Under the pieces are notes generated by a model, which worked only from the letters and a program-made list of their open reading frames with translations, was not told the origin of the DNA and searched no databases. From [Actinomadura] parvosata subsp. kistnae (GTDB taxonomy: Bacteria > Actinomycetota > Actinomycetes > Streptosporangiales > Streptosporangiaceae), in assembly GCF_900323885.1 (NCBI RefSeq), contig NZ_OOHJ01000022.1, positions 620,001 to 684,000 on the forward strand: DNA of 64,000 nucleotides, read 5' to 3'. Every line of letters begins with the position of its first letter. Positions within the stretch are counted from its first letter, which is position 1. A program made the position numbers and the translations under genes. Positions 34,592 through 43,312 of the stretch are shown piece after piece.

Positions 34592-35470
34592 ATGACACCC
34601 CAGATCACCGGATTCACCCGCCGCCGCGTCACCGTGGCCGACGGCGTGGCGCTCAACGTGGCCGTCGGCGGCTCGGGCAGCCCCGTCGTGCTGCTGCACG
34701 GGTTCCCGCAGACGCACCTCATGTGGCGGCACGTCGCCGCCGACCTGGCCGCCGACCACACGGTCATCTGCCCCGACCTGCGCGGGTACGGCGACAGCGA
34801 CAAGCCCGCCGACCCCGACGGCCTCGCCTACTCCAAGCGCACGATGGCCGCCGACGTGGTGGCGCTGGCCAGGGCGCTGGGGCACGAGCGGTTCGCGCTG
34901 GCGGGCCACGACCGGGGCGCGCTGGTCGCCGTCCGGGCGGGTCTCGACCACCCGGACGCCGTCACGCACCTGGCCTCCCTGGACGTGCTGCCGACGCTGG
35001 ACTCGTGGGAGGTGATGCGGGGGCGGTCGGCCGCCGTCGGGTTCCACCTGTACCTGATGGCCCAGCCGCCGGGCCTGCCGGAAGCCATGATCGCGGGGGC
35101 GGCGGACGCGTTCTTCGGCTACTTCCTGGACCTCTGGGCGAACGACCCGAACGCGATCCCGGCCGACGTCCGGGCCGCGTACCTGAAGGCGTCCCGCGAG
35201 GCGATCCCGTCGATCGTGGCCGACTACCGGGCCACGGCCACGGTCGACGTCGAGCACGACGAGGCCGACCGGCGGGCGGGCAACAAGCTGACCATGCCCG
35301 TGACGGTGCTGCAGCAGGACTGGGGCTCGGCGCTCGGGTTCGACGCGGCCGGGAGGTGGCGGGCCTGGGCGCAGGACCTGGAGCACCGGACGGTGACGTG
35401 CGGGCACTTCATGGCGGAGGAGGCCCCGGCGGAGGTGGTCAAGGCGCTGCGGGACCTGCTCGCCCGGTGA
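34592..35470 (+). CDS. Alpha/beta hydrolase, haloacetate dehalogenase/epoxide hydrolase-like
   Basis: A 292-residue alpha/beta hydrolase. The oxyanion segment is VVLLHGFPQTHLMW, the nucleophile is the Asp in FALAGHDRGALVAVR (Asp instead of Ser, as in dehalogenases and epoxide hydrolases), and the catalytic His lies in VTCGHFMAEEAPAEV. The segment VICPDLRGYGDSDKP is typical of fluoroacetate-dehalogenase-like proteins, but many such proteins have other substrates. ATG at 34592 follows AGGAGAG. It is divergent from the SARP regulator (130 bases apart). The physiological substrate is unknown. Confidence 0.88.
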   Translation: MTPQITGFTRRRVTVADGVALNVAVGGSGSPVVLLHGFPQTHLMWRHVAADLAADHTVICPDLRGYGDSDKPADPDGLAYSKRTMAADVVALARALGHERFALAGHDRGALVAVRAGLDHPDAVTHLASLDVLPTLDSWEVMRGRSAAVGFHLYLMAQPPGLPEAMIAGAADAFFGYFLDLWANDPNAIPADVRAAYLKASREAIPSIVADYRATATVDVEHDEADRRAGNKLTMPVTVLQQDWGSALGFDAAGRWRAWAQDLEHRTVTCGHFMAEEAPAEVVKALRDLLAR

Positions 35471-35576
35471 CCCGCCCCTGAGGTCGCCCGAGCGGGTTGA
35501 GCAGGGGGTGGCCCTGGTTCGGGGCGGTGTTCGCGGGTACGGGAACGACTACCGGTCCGGGAGGAGGGCTATCGTG

Positions 35577-36146
35577 ATGCGTCCCATCGCCGCCGCCGTG
35601 GTGGTCGTCGCGCTGTCGGCCAGCGGCTGCATGAACGCCGGCTTCGACGAGGCCAACAGGGTCCCGCAGAACGACGGCGCCAACGCGAACGTGGAGGGCG
35701 GCCTGAGCCTGCGCAATGTCTTCCTCCTGGGAGGCACCGACTCGGCCTCGCCGCCGCCGCAGCAGGCGCTGTTCGGGGTGATCGTCAACGACGGTCAGCA
35801 GGCCCACCAGCTCGAACGGGTCACGATGGACGGCGGCGGCACCGTGCAGCTGGCCGGGCAGCCGCTCACGCTGCCGCCCGACCAGGCCGTGGGCACCGGC
35901 AACAAGCCGATCGGCACCGCCACGGGGGTGCGCGGCAGCACGGTGCCGATGACGTTCACCTTCCGCGACGCCAAGCCGGTGCGCCTGATGGTGCCCGTCA
36001 TGACCCGCACCGGCCACTTCTCGAACCTGCCGTCCGCGCCGGCGGGCTCGCCGACGCCGGCCGCCCCGGTCACCTCGCCGCCTCCGCCGCAGGTGACGAA
36101 CCAGGGCACCGCGTCGCCGGGCCCGACGGCCACCACTACGGGTTGA
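35577..36146 (+). CDS. Putative secreted lipoprotein
   Basis: A 189-residue protein with a lipoprotein signal, MRPIAAAVVVVALSASGC, lipidated at the cysteine. The middle domain (LRNVFLLGGTDSASPPPQQA, VIVNDGQQAHQLERVTMDG) resembles the beta-sandwich of small actinobacterial copper-chaperone-like or DUF461-type lipoproteins, but I see no metal ligands. A Pro/Thr-rich tail follows. ATG at 35577 or the adjacent GTG at 35574 could be the start, behind GGGAGGAGGG. Its end overlaps the convergent hydrolase gene by 11 bases. Function unknown. Confidence 0.75.
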   Translation: MRPIAAAVVVVALSASGCMNAGFDEANRVPQNDGANANVEGGLSLRNVFLLGGTDSASPPPQQALFGVIVNDGQQAHQLERVTMDGGGTVQLAGQPLTLPPDQAVGTGNKPIGTATGVRGSTVPMTFTFRDAKPVRLMVPVMTRTGHFSNLPSAPAGSPTPAAPVTSPPPPQVTNQGTASPGPTATTTG

Positions 36147-37157
36147 GGTGCCGCCAGCCCTTGGCCAGTGACCGGCCGACGGCCTCCATCAGCGTGCCGT
36201 CGGTCCAGTAGAACGGGTGCACCAGCGGCGTCTGGAACGGCGGCCACGGCCCCCGCACCTCGATCGCCCGGTCCATGGTCACCTGCTGCTCGTAGGCGGG
36301 CCCGAGCGGCCGCAGCGGGTAGGCGGCCACGTCGTCGGGGTCGTGGAAGTTCACCCATTCGCTCTGCAGGGCGGTCCTGCGGCCGGCGATGTCCGGGCCG
36401 GGGAAGTCGATGGGCTTGTCGAGCGTGGCGTCGGGGTAACGCAGGCTCCACAGCGCGAGCGGGCTGCCCATGGTGTAGAGCCAGGCCAGCGTCTCGCCCC
36501 TGGCCAGCGCCGAGGTGCCCATGGCGGCCCGTACCCGGTCGGGCACGAGCTTGCGGCCGCGCAGCGTCTCCTGCTGGTCGTAGACGTAGTCGCTGACCAG
36601 CACGCTGCCGAACGAGTGCGCCAGCACGCACAGCGGCGCCGCGTCGCCGGCCTTCTCGGCCAGCCGCGCCAGGGCCCTGGCCAGGCTCTCGTGCGCGGCG
36701 ACGTAGTTGGCCTCGTTGCGCTGCCGGTCGTAGGCGATGATGTCGCCGCCGAAGTGCAGCATCAGCCAGCGCGCGCCCGGGTAGCGCAGCCCGCGCGGCC
36801 CCGCAGGCCGCGCAGCCCGGGTATCCCGGGCAGGAAGGGCAGGAGCAGCCAGCCGGCCAGCGGGGCCAGCGCGCCCGCCCGCCCGGCGTTGAGCCGCTTG
36901 ACCAGCCGTTCCAGCTGCCCGTCGAAGAAGGTTCTGGCGCCCTCCTCGGAGTACATCCTGGCGAACAGCTCGCGCTGCCGCTGCTCGATGTGCGGCGCCC
37001 AGTTGACCGCCTCGACGACCAGTGCGTCGTCGGCGTCGGTGCGGCTCATGCCGGCCGCGCGGGCGAACGCGGCCCGCAGCATCGCGGCCGGCCGCGCGGC
37101 GAAGCCGGGGTCGTCGATCTCGACGCCGTGCACGAACGCCACGGCGATGCTGGTCAC
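36136..37157 (-). CDS. Lipase-like alpha/beta hydrolase (apparent frameshift)
   Basis: The N-terminal part, from GTG at 37157 (VTSIAVAFVHGVEIDDPGFA), and the C-terminal part, readable from ATG 36762 (MLHFGGDIIAYDRQRN), are in different frames. One extra base in the G-rich stretch at 36797-36802 joins them through GLRGPRGLRYPGARWLMLHF, giving a ~340-residue protein. The nucleophile elbow is LCVLAHSFGSVLVSDY (H-S-F-G-S) and the HG motif near the N-terminus could be the oxyanion region. It is the last gene of a five-gene operon; GTGA overlap with the GMC oxidoreductase gene. Substrate unknown, possibly the ester or lactone produced by the oxidases. Confidence 0.75.
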
Positions 37158-38908
37158 GGCGGGCTCCCTTCCTCTGGAGCCGCGCGCACCACGGACGGGC
37201 GGCGGCGGGCGCGGCGCGGGCGCCGCTCCAGCAGGTGCGTGCACATGCGGTCGGCCAGCGCCGCGATGGTCAGCGACGGGTTGGGGCCGACCGGGCCCGG
37301 CATGGCCGCGCCGTCCGCGACGTACAGGCCGGGCAGCCCGAAGACGGCGTTGTACGGGTCGCAGACGCCCTCCTCCCGGCTGTGCCCGATGGACGCTCCG
37401 CCCAGCGGATGCACCGTGATGATCTTCCGGAAGAACCAGATCGGGTTGTCCACGTACTTGGCGTCCAAATGGTCGGCGATGTCGCGCATCGTGCGCCGGA
37501 TCCGCTCGAAGTACGCGCGGCTCGTCCTGGTCGTCCAGTCGACGTTCAGCCGGTCGCCGCGCAGCTTCATCACGCCGTCCGGCACGTCCCGGCCGATGCC
37601 GAGCAGCGGCAGCGAGCCCGACGACAGCGTGCCCTGCCCGATCAGGCGCGACAGCTCCGCGCTCAGGCTCGTGTCGGACGAGCCCAGCAGCCGCGACACC
37701 AGCGCCCGCACCACGAACTCGCCCGCCCTGAACACCGACCGCGTCACGTCCGTGCTCTCCGCCAGCCAGTCCACGAACCCCGGATAGCCGCCGTCCTGCA
37801 CGTAGAAGCCGCGCCCCGTGACGTCCGGCCGGTCCAGCCGGTCCGGCACGAACACCGAGCTGGTGATCACCGGCCCGCGGCTGGCCTCCAGCCGCTCGCC
37901 GCCGGCCGGCCTCGGCAGCAGGAACGTCAGCAGGTCGCCGTTGCCCGAGTACCGCCGGCCCAGCCGCTCCAGGTTGAGCCCCGGCAGCGTGTCGCGGTTG
38001 CGCAGCAGCAGGTAGGTCGTGCCGTACGTGCCCGCGGCCAGGATCAGCAGGTCGCACGTGATGCCGCGCAGGGGCAGCTTGCGCGTGTCGGTGCGGCGGC
38101 CCTCGCGCGCCTCGTCGTGCTCGACGTACGTGACCTCGTAGCCGCCGCCGTCACCGCGTGCCCGCAGCCCGCGCACCTCACGGTGGGTGCGCAGATCCGC
38201 CCCCGCGGCCTGCGCGGCCGACAGGTACGTGTGGTCGAGCGTGTTCTTCGCGCCGTCGTTGCAGCCCAGGTCGCACTCCCCGCACAACCGGCAGGTCCGG
38301 CGCGGCCTGCCGTGCAGGTTCCCGTACGCCGGGTCCTTGATCGGCAGCCCCAGCCCCGGCGCCTCCTCCGGCCCCGGCGAGAAGCTGACGGCCAGCGGCG
38401 GCAGCTCCCAGGCCAGGCCCAGGTCCTTGGCGGCCACCTGCATGGCGAGCGTCTTACGCGTGTCGGCGTAGGCGGGGGCGTGCAACGGGTAGCGGGTGGC
38501 GCCCAGCATCCGCTCCACGGCGTCGTAGTGCGGGTCCAGCTCCGCCCTGGTGACCGGCCACGTCTCGTACCCGCCGCCGGGCAGCCGCTCCCGCTTGACG
38601 AACCACTTCTCGTCCTTCCTGAGCAGCACGTTCGCGTAGATCAGCGAGCCGCCGCCGAGGCCGCTGCTCACCACCGAGTCGAACCCGTTGAACGTCCACA
38701 CGTCGAACAGCCCGTACAGGCCCTCGCTCGGATCCCACAGCGCCCGGCTCAGCTCGCGCGGCGAGCGGGCGAAGCTCCCCGGCGGGTACGCGCGCCCGCG
38801 CTCCAGCACGACCACCCGCAACCCCGCCTCGGCCAGCCGGTAGGCCGACACCGACCCGCCGAACCCCGAGCCGACGACCACGGCGTCCACATGCTCAGGG
38901 GACGTCAT
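37154..38908 (-). CDS. GMC family oxidoreductase (cholesterol-oxidase-like)
   Basis: A 584-residue FAD enzyme. The dinucleotide motif is VDAVVVGSGFGGSVSAYRLAE (GxGxxG), the GMC signature region is FDSVVSSGLGGGSLIYANVLL, and the C-terminal active-site segment is ITVHPLGGASIGHS followed by YVADGAAMPGPVGPNPSLTI. A cysteine cluster, CRLCGECDLGCNDGAKNT, about residues 200-217, is characteristic of the bacterial cholesterol-oxidase-like subgroup. There is no signal peptide. ATG at 38908 overlaps the upstream stop (ATGA). Oxidation of a sterol-like or other secondary alcohol is the family expectation; the real substrate is unknown. Confidence 0.9.
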   Translation of the reverse strand: MTSPEHVDAVVVGSGFGGSVSAYRLAEAGLRVVVLERGRAYPPGSFARSPRELSRALWDPSEGLYGLFDVWTFNGFDSVVSSGLGGGSLIYANVLLRKDEKWFVKRERLPGGGYETWPVTRAELDPHYDAVERMLGATRYPLHAPAYADTRKTLAMQVAAKDLGLAWELPPLAVSFSPGPEEAPGLGLPIKDPAYGNLHGRPRRTCRLCGECDLGCNDGAKNTLDHTYLSAAQAAGADLRTHREVRGLRARGDGGGYEVTYVEHDEAREGRRTDTRKLPLRGITCDLLILAAGTYGTTYLLLRNRDTLPGLNLERLGRRYSGNGDLLTFLLPRPAGGERLEASRGPVITSSVFVPDRLDRPDVTGRGFYVQDGGYPGFVDWLAESTDVTRSVFRAGEFVVRALVSRLLGSSDTSLSAELSRLIGQGTLSSGSLPLLGIGRDVPDGVMKLRGDRLNVDWTTRTSRAYFERIRRTMRDIADHLDAKYVDNPIWFFRKIITVHPLGGASIGHSREEGVCDPYNAVFGLPGLYVADGAAMPGPVGPNPSLTIAALADRMCTHLLERRPRRARRRPSVVRAAPEEGSPP

Positions 38909-39513
38909 CGCTCCTCCCCCCGGCGGGCGCGCGCCCGCACGAAAGCGCGCGGCCTCTGGAGGTAGCTGGCGCGCAGGCTCCGCGCGAACAGCAGCCCGAA
39001 CGCCCCGAACACGCGCGCCGCCTCCACCGGCGAGGCCACGTTCCTGGCCCGCATCGACACCAGGAGCGCCGCCAGCTCCGCCACCCCCAGCCGCAGCACC
39101 CCCGCCCCGACGACCTCGCCCCTGGCGTCGGGCCCCCGGTGCAGCCGCACCTCCAGGGTGGTCGTGTCCGGCCACAGATCCAGGCCCAGGTCATCACGGA
39201 CGTTCTTGCGGCCGGCCAGGTAGTACGCCTGGCCGTCGTACGAGAACGGGGCCTCGTACACGAGCAGCGTCAGGTCGGGCTCGCCGGACGGGGCGAACAA
39301 CTGGAAGATCCCGTCGTGGAACGGGATCCGCTGCGCGACCCCGGGCAGCTCGATCTCGCCCCGCAGGGTCCCGGGGTGCAGGGGGTCGGCCACGAACGCC
39401 CGCATGTCGTCGATGGTGACGGTGGCCCGCAGCGTGAGCCGCCACCGCGTCCGGCGCCCGACGCGCGCCCCTTCGCCCGGGTCGGCCACGCCCATGGCGA
39501 AGTACCCGGACAT
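38905..39513 (-). CDS. Conserved hypothetical protein between FAD oxidase and GMC oxidoreductase genes
   Basis: From ATG 39513 this gives 202 residues (MSGYFAMGVADPGEGARVGR to the Arg-rich end). The frame is open further upstream and reads PAAGAPGLTFREKMSGYFAM, so the native start is probably earlier; see the entry for 39514-39854. The protein looks mostly beta (FQLFAPSGEPDLTLLVYEAP, SYDGQAYYLAGRKNVRDDLG) with a helical C-terminus (RVFGAFGLLFARSLRASYLQ). I do not recognise a catalytic motif. Equivalent genes beside cholesterol-oxidase-like GMC enzymes suggest a partner or structural role. Its TGA overlaps the GMC start. Confidence 0.7.
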   Translation of the reverse strand: MSGYFAMGVADPGEGARVGRRTRWRLTLRATVTIDDMRAFVADPLHPGTLRGEIELPGVAQRIPFHDGIFQLFAPSGEPDLTLLVYEAPFSYDGQAYYLAGRKNVRDDLGLDLWPDTTTLEVRLHRGPDARGEVVGAGVLRLGVAELAALLVSMRARNVASPVEAARVFGAFGLLFARSLRASYLQRPRAFVRARARRGEER

Positions 39514-39854
39514 CTTCTCCCGGAACGTCAGCCCAGGGGCGCCTGCGGCGGGCTCCGGCTTCCCCGCAGCACCGGCGCCCTCCGCCCGCCGGCCTCCGCG
39601 CGCCCCGCGCCCGGCCGAGCACCCGGTTGCGCACCCGGTTGCGTGCCCGCCCGGCCGGTGCTGGGTTGCGCGCCCGCCGTGCGGCCGGTCGCCGCCACGG
39701 CCGCCGTCGCCTCCTTGCCCGCACTGTCAGCGGCGGGGGTCGTCGCCCGGCGCTTCCGGCCGGAAGCCGCCGTCGCCGCCCGCGCCCGCGCACCGCCCGC
39801 AGCCGGGCCGGTGGTCGGCGGGGTCGGGGTGTCAGGGGTGGGGTTGGGGGTCAT
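39514..39854 (-). other. Low-complexity Ala/Pro/Gly segment, probable N-terminal part of the preceding protein
   Basis: ATG at 39854, 7 bases after the FAD oxidase stop, opens a frame (MTPNPTPDTPTPPTTGPAAG, then SGRKRRATTPAADSAGKEAT, later GTQPGAQPGARPGAGR) that stops at 39528. The downstream protein lacks a good start and is open up to about 39590 in the next frame. One extra base in the GGG/CCC runs near 39575-39590 would join them. I read this as a disordered N-terminal extension cut off by a one-base deletion, but it is less certain than the other cases. Confidence 0.45.
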
Positions 39855-39860
39855 GGGGCA

Positions 39861-41297
39861 TCAGGCCTTTCCGCTCGTGCCGCCGGCGCCCTTCCCCCGG
39901 GCCTTCCCCCCGTTCTGCGCGTACATGGCGTTCGGGTCGAGCAGCCGCCGTCGCTCAGGGGAGGTGCTGGTGCGGGAGTGCATGTAGCGGAAGCCGCCGT
40001 TGTCGATGACGATGTCGTCGACCCGTTCCACCAGCCGTTCGAGCACCTTCTCGGTCATCTGGGCGGGGTTGACACCGAAGTACAGCATCAGCTCGCAGTG
40101 CCGCTTGCTCGCGTCCCCTTTGGACAGGTACGCGGAGCGGATCGCTTTGACGTACACGGAGATGAAGGTGATGCCGCCGCTGTCGCGCCGTTCCTCGACG
40201 GCGAGGTCGTACAGGCGGCGGAAGAGGATCTCGTAGCGTTCGGCGGGGGCGAGGACGACGAGCATGCGGGTGGGGTCGCCGACGGTGGCGTCGAGGACCT
40301 GGTCGGTGAAGCGTTCGATGTTCTTGCCGCTGGCGTAGAGGGGGCTGAGCATGATGGCGCCCATGCCGAGGTATTTGACGAGCTCGTCCATGGCGGTGGG
40401 CAGGCGGCCGGCCCAGTAGCCGAGGAGCTGCTGGTAGCCGTAGGCGGCGCGGTTGATGAGGGATTTGAGCGGGTTCTGGGGGGTTTCGTGGTAGGAGGAG
40501 AACTGGCCGAGCCGTAGCGCGCCGAGAGGGGTGGGGAAGTCGGCCCACACGCCGCGTTCCATGAGCGCGTCGCCGGGGTCGCGGATGAGCTCGGCGGAGC
40601 GGCGGATGTAGTCGTCGAGGTCGGCGGTGAGCAGCAGGTGGTTGGCCAGCACGGTGCGGTACTTGTCGACGCGGACGATCTCGATGGTGAGCGTGGTGAT
40701 GACGCCGTGCCGGCCGGTGCCGGCCAGGACGCGGTGGAAGCGGCCGGGGTCCCGATCGCGGCCGCAGACGTGGACGGCGCCGTCCCAGTCCACGTACTCC
40801 AGCTCCTTGACCGTGTCGACGAACAGGCCGTACCGGTGGGAGGCGGGGCTGATGCCGCCGACGGAGGCGAAGCCGCCGGCGGTGATGTGGTCGTGGTCGC
40901 CGATGATCGACAGGCCCCAGCCGCGTGCGGCGAGGTGGGCGTCCACCTCGAACAGGACGGTGCCGCCCTGCACGGTGACGGTGCGCTTGCGCTCGTCGAC
41001 GTCGATGATCTGGTTCATCCGGTCGGTGAGCATGACGGTGGCGCCGTCGCCGGTGACGAGGTTGTTGCTGGAGTGGCCGTGCCCGCGCACGATGAGCCGC
41101 TCGTCCCGCTCGCGTACCTCTTTGACGGCTTTGACGACGTCGTCGGTGGTGCGCGGCAGGTAGACCTTGAACGGCCAGCGCGGCGGGATCCCGGGGTCGG
41201 CCACCCGCTCCCAGTCGTAGGCGAGGCTGGACAGCGTGTCGTGCGGGTAGGCCTCGTGGCTGGTCGGCTGGTAGATGCGGTGCTGTGACACGGTCAT
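39861..41297 (-). CDS. FAD-binding oxidoreductase (PCMH/FAD_binding_4 type)
   Basis: A 478-residue flavin enzyme of the vanillyl-alcohol-oxidase superfamily. The FAD-binding half (about residues 35-215) includes VYLPRTTDDVVKAVKEVRE, IVRGHGHSSNNLVTGDGATV and GDHDHITAGGFASVGGISPA. There is no obvious covalent His-flavin RGGGHS motif, although GHGHSSN occupies that place. The C-terminal half is the substrate domain, closing with the low-complexity KARGKGAGGTSGKA. ATG at 41297 overlaps the stop of the upstream hydrolase. It is part of the oxidase/hydrolase operon; the substrate is unknown. Confidence 0.85.
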   Translation of the reverse strand: MTVSQHRIYQPTSHEAYPHDTLSSLAYDWERVADPGIPPRWPFKVYLPRTTDDVVKAVKEVRERDERLIVRGHGHSSNNLVTGDGATVMLTDRMNQIIDVDERKRTVTVQGGTVLFEVDAHLAARGWGLSIIGDHDHITAGGFASVGGISPASHRYGLFVDTVKELEYVDWDGAVHVCGRDRDPGRFHRVLAGTGRHGVITTLTIEIVRVDKYRTVLANHLLLTADLDDYIRRSAELIRDPGDALMERGVWADFPTPLGALRLGQFSSYHETPQNPLKSLINRAAYGYQQLLGYWAGRLPTAMDELVKYLGMGAIMLSPLYASGKNIERFTDQVLDATVGDPTRMLVVLAPAERYEILFRRLYDLAVEERRDSGGITFISVYVKAIRSAYLSKGDASKRHCELMLYFGVNPAQMTEKVLERLVERVDDIVIDNGGFRYMHSRTSTSPERRRLLDPNAMYAQNGGKARGKGAGGTSGKA

Positions 41298-42388
41298 GCC
41301 CCTTGCCGCTTCAGGAAATCGATCATGAGGGGGAAGACGTCCTGGTGGCAGTTCCTGCCCATGAAGACGTCCTGGTGGCCGTAGCCGGGGAAGACGACGA
41401 GCTCGTGCCGGCCGGGGGCGGCCGCCTTGAGGCGGTCGTAGCAGACCACGTTGGAGTCGGCGAAGACGTGGTTGCGGTCGCCGGTGGTGAGCAGCACCGG
41501 CGTGTCGATCTCGGCGGCGCCGGCCAGGTAGTCGTCGGGCAGCGCGGCGAGGCGGGCGTCGGACGGGTCGTACTTCACGGCGCGGCCGGCCCGCACCATC
41601 TTCAGCACGTGCCGGTAGTAGTGGAAGCCGGTGGCGCCGTACAGGTCGCCGCTGCGGGCGTGGGTGACGGCCTCCAGCTTGTCGTGGCCATACAGCGCGG
41701 GCCAGCCGGTGCCCCACATGAGGCTCAGCATGTGGCAGGCGGGCTCGTCGCACTCGGGGTGGAACAGGTCCACGGCGCGCGAGAACAGCCAGCCCCTGGT
41801 GAAGCGGGGCTCCTCGCTCCACTTGGGGTCGAGGTAGGGGAAGCCGAGCACGTACTCCATGAAGGCGGGCGCGACGGTCAGCTTGAGCTGCGACCAGGCG
41901 GGCACGCGCGGGGTGAGGGCGGCGCTGTTGGCGATGACGCTGGCGATGCCGTCCACGGCCCGGCCGAACAGGCTCATCATGAACGACACGGAGCCCAGGC
42001 AGTGGGCGATGACGTGCACGCGCCGCTCCCCCACCTGCGCGCGCAGCGTGCGCAGCGCGGCCGGGTAGTCGTAGAGGGCGATGTCGTCCATGGTGTGGCG
42101 GTGCATCGCGCGGTTGTACGGGTGCCGGTTGCTCATCCGGTAGTCGAGCGTCCACACGTCCGTGTAGCCCGCGTCCAGCAGGTAGCGGACGAGGTTGGTG
42201 TGCTCGGGCATGATGAACATGTCGCTGGACGTGGTGAGCCCGTGGATCACCAGCACGACGTCGCCGGCCGGCTCCCTGAAGAACCGGAGCATGCTCAGGC
42301 CCAGGCCGTCCTGGGTGGTGAAGGGGTGCGTCGTGACCGTGGCGTCGGGGACGCCTTCGAGCGTGAACAGCGGGATGGTACGCGCCAT
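41294..42388 (-). CDS. Alpha/beta hydrolase with Cys at the nucleophile position
   Basis: A 364-residue alpha/beta hydrolase and the first gene of the operon. The oxyanion motif is VVLVIHGLTTSSDMF. The nucleophile elbow reads RRVHVIAHCLGSVSFMMSLF, with Cys where Ser normally stands (A-H-C-L-G-S). The acid and His are probably in LLTTGDRNHVFADS and VVFPGYGHQDVFMG. Cys-type elbows are known in dienelactone-hydrolase-like enzymes and in hydrolases associated with cholesterol-oxidase-like proteins. ATG at 42388 lies ~130 bases from the IclR stop. The reaction is unknown. Confidence 0.85.
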   Translation of the reverse strand: MARTIPLFTLEGVPDATVTTHPFTTQDGLGLSMLRFFREPAGDVVLVIHGLTTSSDMFIMPEHTNLVRYLLDAGYTDVWTLDYRMSNRHPYNRAMHRHTMDDIALYDYPAALRTLRAQVGERRVHVIAHCLGSVSFMMSLFGRAVDGIASVIANSAALTPRVPAWSQLKLTVAPAFMEYVLGFPYLDPKWSEEPRFTRGWLFSRAVDLFHPECDEPACHMLSLMWGTGWPALYGHDKLEAVTHARSGDLYGATGFHYYRHVLKMVRAGRAVKYDPSDARLAALPDDYLAGAAEIDTPVLLTTGDRNHVFADSNVVCYDRLKAAAPGRHELVVFPGYGHQDVFMGRNCHQDVFPLMIDFLKRQGA

Positions 42389-42514
42389 GGCGATTCTCCG
42401 CGCGGATCAGGACGCCCTCAGCAGGGCGAAGCGGTCGCGAACGTACATCCGCCCCCGGAGCCCGTCAAGGAAGGCCGCGTATCGGCGTCGGGGAAGGCCG
42501 CGTATCGGCCCGCA

Positions 42515-43222
42515 TCAATTGAGGAGCTCGGCCAGCGTTCTCGCCGCGCCCGCGACGAGCTTGCCGTACTCGGCGCGCAGCTCCTCCGTCATGCGGCTGG
42601 CCGGGGTGGAGACGCTGAGGCTGGCGACGGGGCCGGGGGCGAGGACGGCGGCGGCGACGGCGGCGATGTCGGAGCGCCATTCGCCGCGGTTGTCGGCGTA
42701 GCCGCGGGCGAGCACGGCGTCGAGCTCGGCACGCAGGGCGCGCGGGTCGGTGATCGTGGTGTCGGTGTAGCCGGGCAGGTCGCCGAGCGGGCGGTCGAGG
42801 TGGGCGAGCACGGCCTTGCCGTTGGCGGAGGCGTGCAGCGGCAGCCTGGTGCCCAGCGGCAGCACGATCCGCAGCGGCTTGTCGGTCTCCAGCCGCTCGA
42901 TCAGCACGACCGCGTCGCCCTCGGGCACCATGAGGTGGATCGTCTCGCCGGTGCGCTGGCGCAGCTCCTCCATGACGGGCACGGCCGCGTCGCGCAGCCC
43001 CAGCTCGGTGCGGCGGGCCACCTGCAACGCCTTGCTGGTGACCTGCCAGCGGGTGACCTCGCCCCCGGCCGGCCTGATCCACCCGGCCTCGTGCAGCGTC
43101 TTCAGCGACCGCTGCACGGTGCTCTTGGGCAGGCCGAGCCCGCGCGCCAGCTCGCCCACGCCGACGGGCTGCCGGTCGGCGACCTCTTCGAGGACGCGCA
43201 GGGCGTTGATCACGTTCTGCAT
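42515..43222 (-). CDS. IclR family transcriptional regulator
   Basis: A 235-residue regulator. It has an N-terminal winged helix-turn-helix (residues 1-60: ALRVLEEVADRQPVGVGELA, LPKSTVQRSLKTLHEAGWI) and a GAF-like effector domain (about 75-230: TIHLMVPEGDAVVLIERLET, LPLHASANGKAVLAHL). ATG at 43222 is preceded by GAGGAG. It is divergent from the aminotransferase-dehydrogenase-permease operon with only ~90 bases between them, so that operon is the probable target. IclR proteins often respond to glyoxylate, pyruvate or related acids, which fits the neighbouring enzymes. Confidence 0.92.
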   Translation of the reverse strand: MQNVINALRVLEEVADRQPVGVGELARGLGLPKSTVQRSLKTLHEAGWIRPAGGEVTRWQVTSKALQVARRTELGLRDAAVPVMEELRQRTGETIHLMVPEGDAVVLIERLETDKPLRIVLPLGTRLPLHASANGKAVLAHLDRPLGDLPGYTDTTITDPRALRAELDAVLARGYADNRGEWRSDIAAVAAAVLAPGPVASLSVSTPASRMTEELRAEYGKLVAGAARTLAELLN

Positions 43223-43271
43223 GCATTGACTCCTCTGGCGGACCGATCTTAATGTTAATGAACCGCACAGC

Positions 43272-43284
43272 GGCACGCCGTGCC
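43272..43284. promoter_or_regulatory. Palindrome in the IclR/aminotransferase divergon, candidate operator
   Basis: GGCACGCCGTGCC is a perfect 13-base inverted repeat located ~30 bases before the aminotransferase start and 50 bases from the IclR start, a natural place for the IclR protein to act on both promoters. Confidence 0.45.
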
Positions 43285-43312
43285 GTGTGATGGCACGGAG
43301 GTGGTTCTGACC

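Noticed and set aside
30862..34803. Extension of the SARP frame upstream of 34461
   Set aside because: The conserved winged-helix start (MVTFGVLGPL) with GGAGGCGAG lies at 34461. The extra frame overlaps the divergent hydrolase gene.
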